Position numbers and translations under genes: made by a program
The notes under the pieces: model-generated
What the model saw: the letters and a program-made list of their open reading frames with translations, nothing else
What the model was told of the DNA's origin: nothing
Databases searched by the model: none
Part shown: positions 1 through 5,037 of the stretch, piece after piece
How the letters are laid out: each line of letters starts with the position of its first letter
How positions within the stretch are numbered: the first letter of the stretch is position 1
Assembly: GCA_937898635.1 (NCBI GenBank)
Contig: CALEJW010000046.1
Location: forward strand, 1-5,037
Source: an uncultured Pseudomonadota bacterium
GTDB lineage: Bacteria; Pseudomonadota; Gammaproteobacteria; Burkholderiales; Usitatibacteraceae
DNA length: 5,037 bases
Direction: 5' to 3'

Positions 1-1
1 C

Positions 2-1741
2 GCGCCCGACGGCGTGCTCGCCTGCGCGCACGCGGACCTCTTCCTGCGCGACGAGGCGCTCGCGGACCTCGCGCCGGACTTCGTGATCCGCCTGGGCGGC
101 ATCCCGACTTCCAAGGTGATCGCCACCTGGCTCGCGCGCCACCGACCGGCGCTCGCGGCGATCCAGCCCGACGAGCGGCGCCGCGATCCGGACGGCATCG
201 TCTCGGAAACGATCGTCGCCCCTGCCGGCGCGTTCTGCGAGGCGCTCGCGGTCCACGCGAAGCGCGGCGCGCGGGACGCGGACTGGGAAGCCGCGCTGCG
301 CGAAGGAGAGGCCGGCGCGCGCGCGCTCCTCGGGGCCATGCCGCGCGAGGCCGCGGCGGTCGCGGCCGCCTGCGCCGCCCTGCCGCCCGGCGCCTCGCTC
401 TTCCTGTCGAGCAGCATGCCCATCCGCTGGGCCGAGATGTACGCGGGAGCGCTGCCCGCCGGCGTGGAGGTGTTCGCCAATCGCGGCGCCAACGGCATCG
501 ACGGCGTCGTCTCCAGCGCCATCGGCGTCGCCGCGGGCCGCGCCGCGCCGACGCTGCTCGCCATCGGTGATCTCGCCTTCCTGCACGATGCGGGGGGGCT
601 GCGCGCGGCGCGCGACCTGCGCTCGCCCCTCGCCATCCTGCTTCTGGACAACGGGGGCGGCGGCATCTTCTCCTACCTGCCGGTGGCGAAGCACCGCGAG
701 TTCTTCGAGCCGCTCTTCGGCACGCCCCACGGCTGCGATCTTGCGGCGGCCTCGCGAGCCTGCGGCGTGGAGCACATCGTTGCGCGGAGCCTGGAGGAGG
801 TGGCCGCGCTCGTCGCGGGGACGCTCACGGACGGCGGCGTGCGCGTCGTGGAGTGGCGCACCGACCGCGAGGAGACGCTGCGCGAGCAGGCCGCCCTCAC
901 GCGACTTCCCGGGATGCACGCCGATCGCGTGGCCGCGGGCGGCATCGCCTGGCAGGTGCGAAGCCGCGGAGCGGCGACGGCGGCGGTGCCGCTGGTGCTG
1001 CTGCACGGCTTCACCGGGACGGGCGAGTTCTTCGCGCCGGTCGCGCGAGCGCTTGCGCGGCGGCGCTGCATCATCCCGGACCTCCCCGGCCACGGCGGGA
1101 GCGACGCGCCGCCGCAGGGCTGGCGGCTTGCCGAGGCGGCCGACGCGCTGGCCTCTCTCCTCGATGCGCTCGGCGTGGCGCGCTGCGCGCTCGCCGGCTA
1201 TTCGATGGGCGGGCGGCTCGCCCTCGCGTTCGCGCAGCGCCACCCGGGACGCGTCGCCGCGCTCGCGCTCGCGGGCGCGACGCCGGGCATCGCGGACGAT
1301 GCCGAACGCTCCGCACGGGCCGCCGCCGACCTCGCGCTCGCCGCGTCGATCGAGGCGGGCGGCATCGAGGCCTTCAGCCGCGAGTGGGAAGCCAACCCGC
1401 TCTTCGCGACGCAAGCCGCGCTCGCGCCGGCGCTTCGCGAATCGATGCGGGCCCAGCGGCTCGCGCAGGATCCGGCGCGCCTCGCCGCGGCGCTTCGCGC
1501 CTTCGGCACCGGCTTCCAGCCGCCCGCGCACGCGGCGCTCGCGAGCCTGGCGATGCCGGTGCTCGCCCTGGCGGGCGAGCGCGACGCGAAGTTCGCGGCG
1601 ATCGCGGCCGACATGGCGGCGCGCATTCCCGGCGCGAGGCTCGGCCTCGTGCCCGGCGCGGGGCACGCCGTGCCGCTGGAGCGGGCCGCGGAGTTCGCCG
1701 CGGCCCTCGAGGAATTCCTGAAGGAGACGATCGACGCATGA
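2..1741 (+). CDS. menD-menH: MenD-MenH fusion (SEPHCHC synthase + SHCHC synthase), 5' end cut by window edge
   Basis: A bifunctional menaquinone enzyme. The MenD part is the C-terminal half of a thiamine-diphosphate enzyme that joins 2-oxoglutarate-derived succinyl semialdehyde to isochorismate. The MenH part is an alpha/beta hydrolase that eliminates pyruvate from the product (SEPHCHC) to give SHCHC. Numbering from the GTG at position 14 (an internal codon, not the start), MenD shows PTSK (31-34), SxxxR in SSMPIR (S134/R138, matching E. coli S391/R395), NRGANGIDG (156-164) and the ThDP/metal motif GD(185-186)...DN(212-213)GGGGIFS. MenD homology ends near residue 297, and MenH begins almost at once near 301. 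MenH shows HGFTGTG (331-337), DLPGHGGS (356-363), nucleophile S397 in GYSMGGR, D524 in GERDAKF and H551 in GAGH, a complete catalytic triad. No stop codon separates the two parts. About 250 MenD residues should lie upstream of the window. The stop overlaps the menB start (ATGA). Identity is firm; that the two activities are coupled is inference. Confidence 0.95.
   Translation, partial: APDGVLACAHADLFLRDEALADLAPDFVIRLGGIPTSKVIATWLARHRPALAAIQPDERRRDPDGIVSETIVAPAGAFCEALAVHAKRGARDADWEAALREGEAGARALLGAMPREAAAVAAACAALPPGASLFLSSSMPIRWAEMYAGALPAGVEVFANRGANGIDGVVSSAIGVAAGRAAPTLLAIGDLAFLHDAGGLRAARDLRSPLAILLLDNGGGGIFSYLPVAKHREFFEPLFGTPHGCDLAAASRACGVEHIVARSLEEVAALVAGTLTDGGVRVVEWRTDREETLREQAALTRLPGMHADRVAAGGIAWQVRSRGAATAAVPLVLLHGFTGTGEFFAPVARALARRRCIIPDLPGHGGSDAPPQGWRLAEAADALASLLDALGVARCALAGYSMGGRLALAFAQRHPGRVAALALAGATPGIADDAERSARAAADLALAASIEAGGIEAFSREWEANPLFATQAALAPALRESMRAQRLAQDPARLAAALRAFGTGFQPPAHAALASLAMPVLALAGERDAKFAAIAADMAARIPGARLGLVPGAGHAVPLERAAEFAAALEEFLKETIDA
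1721..1726 (+). promoter_or_regulatory. Shine-Dalgarno site of menB
   Basis: AAGGAG lies inside the last codons of the menD-menH fusion, 11 nt before the menB ATG at 1738. It is the clearest ribosome-binding site in the window and fixes the menB start. Because the ATG overlaps the upstream TGA (ATGA, 1738-1741), menB is probably translated both by this site and by coupling to the upstream gene. Confidence 0.7.
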
Positions 1742-2574
1742 AGACGAAGAAGCCCGGGAAGGTCGCCTGGAAGTCCGCAGGCCGGTTCGAGGACATCCTG
1801 TACCACAAGGCCGAGGGGATCGCGAAGCTCACGATCAACCGCCCGGAGGTCCGCAACGCCTTCCGGCCCACCACGCTCCACGAGCTCGCGCGCGCCTTCC
1901 ATGACGCGCACGAGGATCCCGCGATCGGCGTGATCGTGCTCACGGGCGCGGGGGACCTCGCGTTCTGCTCCGGCGGCGACCAGCGCATCCGCGGCGACAA
2001 GGGCTACGTGGGACTCGACGGCGTGCCGCGCCTGAACGTGCTCGACCTGCAGAAGCAGATCCGCTCCTGCCCGAAGCCGGTGATCGCCATGGTCGCGGGC
2101 TACGCCATCGGCGGCGGGCACGTGCTGCACGTGGTGTGCGACCTCACCATCGCCGCGGACAACGCGCGCTTCGGGCAGACGGGCCCGCGCGTGGGCAGCT
2201 TCGACGGCGGCTTCGGCGCCTCCATCCTCGCCGACCTCGTGGGGCCGAAGAAGGCGAAGGAGATCTGGTTCACCTGCCGCCAGTACGACGCGAGGCAGGC
2301 CCTCGAGATGGGGCTCGTGAACGCGGTCGTGCCGCTCGCGGACCTCGAGCGCGAGACGGTCGCGATGTGCCGCGAGATCCTGCAGCACAGCCCGCTCGCG
2401 CTGCGCTGCCTGAAGAGCGCCTTCAACGCGCACTACGACGGCGAGGCGGGGCTGCAGGAACTCGCCGGCAACGCGACGCTCCTCTACTACATGAGCGAGG
2501 AGGCGCAGGAGGGCCGCAACGCCTACGTCGAGAAGCGCCGCCCCGACTTTTCCAAGTTCCGCCGCGTGCCCTGA
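1738..2574 (+). CDS. menB: 1,4-dihydroxy-2-naphthoyl-CoA synthase (MenB)
   Basis: MenB is a cytoplasmic crotonase-family enzyme that closes the second ring of the naphthoquinone by an intramolecular Claisen (Dieckmann-type) condensation, converting o-succinylbenzoyl-CoA to 1,4-dihydroxy-2-naphthoyl-CoA. The product is 278 residues, close to the E. coli enzyme (285). Diagnostic motifs are INRPEVRNAF (33-42), SGGDQ followed by IRGDKGY (78-90), the oxyanion-hole region GYAIGGGH (121-128), CDLTIAADNARFGQTGP (134-150), GSFDGG with the conserved catalytic Asp156, Y251 in the YYM motif, and the C-terminal RRPDFSKF (267-274). Residue 149 in QTG is glycine, as in the bicarbonate-dependent E. coli type; the Mycobacterium type carries Asp there. 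The ATG start has a good AAGGAG site and overlaps the preceding stop by four bases. Other crotonases lack this combination of SGGDQ and GSFDGG, so the identification is secure. Confidence 0.97.
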   Translation: MKTKKPGKVAWKSAGRFEDILYHKAEGIAKLTINRPEVRNAFRPTTLHELARAFHDAHEDPAIGVIVLTGAGDLAFCSGGDQRIRGDKGYVGLDGVPRLNVLDLQKQIRSCPKPVIAMVAGYAIGGGHVLHVVCDLTIAADNARFGQTGPRVGSFDGGFGASILADLVGPKKAKEIWFTCRQYDARQALEMGLVNAVVPLADLERETVAMCREILQHSPLALRCLKSAFNAHYDGEAGLQELAGNATLLYYMSEEAQEGRNAYVEKRRPDFSKFRRVP

Positions 2575-2580
2575 AGGACG

Positions 2581-2596
2581 GGGCCGCCGGGCCGCC
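2581..2596 (+). repeat. 8-bp tandem duplication before menC
   Basis: GGGCCGCC occurs twice in direct succession (2581-2588 and 2589-2596), filling most of the 23-nt gap between menB and menC and ending two bases before the GTG at 2598. It separates the purine-rich GAAGGA (2573-2578) from that GTG by 19 nt, longer than usual ribosome-binding spacing. In DNA this GC-rich a short repeat can arise by chance or by replication slippage. Confidence 0.6.
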
Positions 2597-2597
2597 C

Positions 2598-3569
2598 GTG
2601 CACGAAGAGTTCCTTCCCTACGCCCTCGCCTTCCGCGAGCCGGTCCCCACGGGCGCGGGCTGGTGGAAGGCGCGGCGCGGCGCCTGGCTGCGGCTGGAGG
2701 CGGAAGACGGGCTCGTCGGGCTGGGCGAGATCGCGCCGCTCGAGCCGGTGGACACGCCGGAGGCGCTCGCCGCGGCGCTGGACCGCGAGCCCTATCGCGC
2801 GGCCGCCTTCGAGCTCGCGCGGCTGGACCTCGAAGGCCAGCGCGAGGGCCGGGGCATCGCGGGCCTGCTCTGCGAATCCCCGCGCGAGGCCGTCGCGGTG
2901 AACGCGCTGTGCCTCTCGAACGACATCGAGGCGGTGGCCGCCGAGGGCGCGCGCGCCGCGCAGGCGGGCTTCCGGACGGTGAAGGTGAAGGTGGGCTCGG
3001 CGAGCGCGCCGCGCGACATCGCCCGCGTGGAGGCCGTGCGCGACGCGATCGGCGACGGCATCGGCATCCGCCTCGACGCGAACGGCGCCTGGGACGAGGC
3101 GACCGCGCTGCAGGTGCTGCGGGCGCTGGCCCCGCTCGGCCTGGAATACGTCGAGGATCCGGTGAAAGGCGACGCGGGCGCGATCCACGCGAAGACGGGC
3201 GTGAGCGTCGCGGCCGACCCGCGCACCATGGAGGAAGGCTGGCTCGCGCTGCGCTCGCGCAGCGCCGATTTCCTGGTGCTCAAGCCCATGGCGCTCGGCG
3301 GCCTGCGCGTGACGCGCGAGCTCGCCTGCGCGGCGATCGACGCGGGGCTCGGCGTGGTGATCACTTCCGTCTTCGACACCGCCGTCGGCGTGGCCGGCGC
3401 GCTGCACCTCGCGGCGAGCCTGCCGGGGCCGGCGCGCGCGCACGGGCTCGCCACCGTGGGCCTCCTCGAGGAGGCGCCCGTCGAGGGGCTCGATCCGCCG
3501 CACGGAGGCGAGCTGCGCGTGCCCGCGAGGCCCGGGCTCGGGGTGCGGTTGCGGCAACGCACGCCGTGA
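2598..3569 (+). CDS. menC: o-succinylbenzoate synthase (MenC)
   Basis: MenC is an enolase-superfamily enzyme that dehydrates SHCHC to o-succinylbenzoate using a divalent metal ion. From the GTG start the product is 323 residues (E. coli 320). The N-terminal capping domain includes WLRLEAEDGLVGLGEIAPL (30-48). The barrel carries the full residue set of the family: the KxK motif K129-V-K131, metal ligands D160 (RLDANGAW), E186 (YVEDP) and D207 (AADP), and the second catalytic lysine K229 (LVLKPM). GVVITSVFDTAVG (252-264) matches the conserved C-terminal barrel segment. Related enolase-superfamily members such as N-acylamino acid racemases and dipeptide epimerases share this fold, but the position between menB and menE settles the function. 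The start is uncertain: GTG 2598 fits the family length but has no close Shine-Dalgarno, and an in-frame CTG at 2571 overlaps the menB stop. The stop overlaps the menE start (GTGA). Confidence 0.94.
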   Translation: MHEEFLPYALAFREPVPTGAGWWKARRGAWLRLEAEDGLVGLGEIAPLEPVDTPEALAAALDREPYRAAAFELARLDLEGQREGRGIAGLLCESPREAVAVNALCLSNDIEAVAAEGARAAQAGFRTVKVKVGSASAPRDIARVEAVRDAIGDGIGIRLDANGAWDEATALQVLRALAPLGLEYVEDPVKGDAGAIHAKTGVSVAADPRTMEEGWLALRSRSADFLVLKPMALGGLRVTRELACAAIDAGLGVVITSVFDTAVGVAGALHLAASLPGPARAHGLATVGLLEEAPVEGLDPPHGGELRVPARPGLGVRLRQRTP

Positions 3570-4951
3570 ACGGCAAGGACCTCGCGCTCCTCGCGGCCGG
3601 CGAGGCGCTGGACTACGCGGCGCTGGAGGCGCGCGTCGCCGCGGCCACGGGGAGGCTCCGCTCCCTCGGCGTGGGCGAGGGTTCGCGGGTGGGCCTGTGG
3701 GCGGAGAACGCGATCGAGTGGGTCGTCGTCGCGCTCGCGGTCGCGCGCGCGGGTGCCGTGCTCGTGCCGCTCAACACGCGGCTCGCCGATCCCGAGATCG
3801 CGTGGCAGGTGTCTCGCGCTGCCTTGCCGCTGGTCGTCGCCGGCGACGCGCTCGCCTCGCGTGCCGTCGGCGATTGCCGTGTCGTGTCGCTGGAGGAATG
3901 GCGCGCGCTGCCCGTGGGCGACGGCTCGGCCGCGCCGGGCTGCGACGACCAGGACCGCGACGCGGCGATCGTCTTCACCTCCGGCACCACGGGGCGCCCC
4001 AAGGGCGCGGTGCTCACGCGCGGCAACCAGCTCGCGAGCGCGCGGGCGGCGGCGGCCGTGCTGCCGCTCGCGCCCGGCGACCGCTGGCTCGCTTCGCTCC
4101 CCTTTTTCCACGTGGGCGGACTCGGCATCGTGCAGCGCTGCCTCCTGTCGGGTGCGTGCGTCGTCCTGCCCGCGTCGTTTTCCGCGGACGACCTCGACCG
4201 CGCGATCGAGGAGGAGGGCATCACGCACCTTTCCGTGGTCGACGCGACGCTCAGGCGGATCCTCGAGGCGCGTGGCGGCAGGCCCCTGCCGGATCCCGTG
4301 CGCGCCGTGGTCGTGGGCGGCGGTCCCGTGAGCCCGGCGCTGCTGGAAGCCTGCCCGCAGGCGCTCGCCACCTACGGGCTCACGGAGTCCTGCGCGATGG
4401 CGACCCTCGTGCGGCCCGGATCGCCGCCGGCCGCGAGAAGGACCGCGGGCCCGGCGCTGCCCGGCATCGGGCTTCGCATCGCCGAGGATGGCGTGATCGA
4501 GCTTCGCGGCCCGACCGTGATGCGCGGCTACCTCGACGACGCGGCGGCCACCGCGGCCGCGATCCGCGACGGGTGGCTGCGGACGGGCGACCTGGGGGAG
4601 CTCGATCCCGACGGGAGCCTGCGCGTGCTCGCGCGCCGCGACGACCTCATCGTCTCCGGCGGCGAGAACGTCTACCCGGCGGAAATCGAGCAGGCGCTGC
4701 GCGAGCATCCCGAGGTGGCCGATGCGGTGGTGATCGGCGTGCCGGACGATCGGTGGGGCGAGGTGCCGCTCGCGATCGTGGAATTGCGCAGGCCCGGGGC
4801 GCCGGACCTGCGCGCCTTCCTCGAGCCGCGCCTCGCGCGCTACAAGCTGCCGCGCGTCGTCCTCACCGGGTCGATCCCGCGGCTCGCCAACGGCAAGCCC
4901 GATCGCGACTCGCTCAGGAAGGGGCCGCTACCCTTCACGCGCGAAGGGTAG
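3566..4951 (+). CDS. menE: o-succinylbenzoate-CoA ligase (MenE)
   Basis: MenE is an ANL-superfamily adenylate-forming enzyme that activates o-succinylbenzoate with ATP and then transfers it to coenzyme A, supplying the substrate of MenB. The product is 461 residues (E. coli 451). Motifs in order: the phosphate-binding loop FTSGTTGRPKG (137-147), LPFFHVGG (178-185), YGLTES (270-275), GWLRTGDLGELD (336-347) with ribose-binding D342, the hinge and C-domain motif RRDDLIVSGGENVYPAEIE (357-375), and NGKPDRD with the adenylation lysine K444. The GTG start overlaps the menC stop by four bases and has no evident Shine-Dalgarno, so translation is probably coupled to menC. The N-terminus is short: the usual first helix before the GEALDYAALE segment is absent. 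The stop TAG sits in the right arm of a hairpin. General acyl-CoA synthetases have the same motifs; the men context makes MenE by far the best assignment. Confidence 0.94.
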   Translation: MNGKDLALLAAGEALDYAALEARVAAATGRLRSLGVGEGSRVGLWAENAIEWVVVALAVARAGAVLVPLNTRLADPEIAWQVSRAALPLVVAGDALASRAVGDCRVVSLEEWRALPVGDGSAAPGCDDQDRDAAIVFTSGTTGRPKGAVLTRGNQLASARAAAAVLPLAPGDRWLASLPFFHVGGLGIVQRCLLSGACVVLPASFSADDLDRAIEEEGITHLSVVDATLRRILEARGGRPLPDPVRAVVVGGGPVSPALLEACPQALATYGLTESCAMATLVRPGSPPAARRTAGPALPGIGLRIAEDGVIELRGPTVMRGYLDDAAATAAAIRDGWLRTGDLGELDPDGSLRVLARRDDLIVSGGENVYPAEIEQALREHPEVADAVVIGVPDDRWGEVPLAIVELRRPGAPDLRAFLEPRLARYKLPRVVLTGSIPRLANGKPDRDSLRKGPLPFTREG

Positions 4952-4953
4952 CG
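4926..4953 (+). terminator. hairpin over the menE stop, probable operon 3' end
   Basis: A perfect 11-bp inverted repeat: left arm CGCTACCCTTC (4926-4936), loop ACGCGC (4937-4942), right arm GAAGGGTAGCG (4943-4953). The menE stop TAG (4949-4951) lies within the right arm. The sequence after it (TCCCCTTCGTCCT) is pyrimidine-rich but has no run of Ts, so this is not a textbook Rho-independent terminator. It could terminate weakly, protect the mRNA 3' end, or act together with Rho. Its place at the end of the last men gene supports a 3'-end role. Confidence 0.6.
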
Positions 4954-5037
4954 TCCCCTTCGTCCTAGCGTGGCAGGGAATAAACGATGCGCTTCGCGCG
5001 GGCGACAAGGCCCGGGCGATGGAGTTCTTGAACGATG
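4954..5037. other. downstream region, no firm gene
   Basis: These 84 bases are about 62% GC by hand count, lower than the coding DNA before them, as expected of an intergenic stretch. An ATG at 4987 opens only 14 codons before a TGA. ATG 5019 has AAGG at 5007-5010 eight bases upstream and stays open to the window edge. ATG 5035-5037 at the very end has GGAG (5021-5024) ten bases upstream. Either could begin the next gene, but too little is visible to call one. No clear promoter was seen. Confidence 0.4.

Noticed and set aside
14..16. GTG at 14 as the start of the first gene
   Set aside because: The frame is open to the window edge, and the sequence around it aligns with the middle of MenD, so this is an internal valine codon.
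853..1737. Upstream extension of the menB frame to 853
   Set aside because: The translation before 1738 is Arg/Ala-rich shadow of MenH. MenB homology, length and the AAGGAG site all place the start at 1738.
1198..2433. 411-residue minus-strand open frame across menH and menB
   Set aside because: Antisense shadow of well-supported genes with low-complexity composition and no motif.
2663..3565. Upstream extension of the menE frame into menC
   Set aside because: The sequence is a repetitive Arg/Gly/Ala shadow of MenC; MenE-like sequence begins only after 3566.
2792..4708. 638-residue open frame on the minus strand across menC and menE
   Set aside because: It is antisense to two genes with complete catalytic motifs, is rich in Arg, Ala, Gly and His, and has no recognisable domain. 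Long antisense frames are expected in DNA with this GC bias.
4971..4990. Possible sigma-54 promoter (TGGCAGGG...)
   Set aside because: The -24-like TGGCA is present but no TGC element stands at the required spacing, and no other promoter element was convincing.

Overview
The window holds a compact run of menaquinone (vitamin K2) biosynthesis genes, all on the + strand. The gene order is menD-menH (fused into one reading frame), menB, menC, menE. This is the same order as the second part of the classical enterobacterial menFDHBCE operon. The DNA is very GC-rich (about 72-78% in the lines I counted) with strong G/C bias at third codon positions. Together with E. coli-like protein motifs, this suggests a high-GC proteobacterium, but a lineage cannot be named from the sequence alone. 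This pathway implies an organism that makes menaquinone by the o-succinylbenzoate route rather than the futalosine route, and so is probably capable of anaerobic or microaerobic respiration (inference).

Layout: positions 2-1741 carry a MenD lacking its N-terminal half (cut by the window edge) that runs directly into a complete MenH alpha/beta hydrolase. Positions 1738-2574 are menB, joined to the fusion by an ATGA overlap. Positions 2598-3569 are menC, with a GTG start after a 23-nt gap that contains an 8-bp tandem repeat. Positions 3566-4951 are menE, joined by a GTGA overlap. A perfect 11-bp hairpin (4926-4953) spans the menE stop codon and probably marks the end of the operon. The last 84 bases (4954-5037) are lower in GC and contain no gene that can be firmly called.

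How the genes work together: MenD adds the succinyl semialdehyde unit from 2-oxoglutarate to isochorismate, giving SEPHCHC. The fused MenH removes pyruvate to give SHCHC, MenC dehydrates SHCHC to o-succinylbenzoate (OSB), MenE activates it to OSB-CoA, and MenB closes the ring to 1,4-dihydroxy-2-naphthoyl-CoA. Five consecutive steps are therefore encoded by four reading frames. MenF (isochorismate synthase), the DHNA-CoA thioesterase, MenA and MenG/UbiE are not in the window; menF may lie just upstream. All catalytic residues I could place by comparison with E. coli enzymes are present, so the cluster looks functional. The most unusual features are the MenD-MenH fusion, the ambiguous menC start, and the hairpin over the menE stop codon. 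I see no mobile element, CRISPR array, RNA gene or undescribed system.
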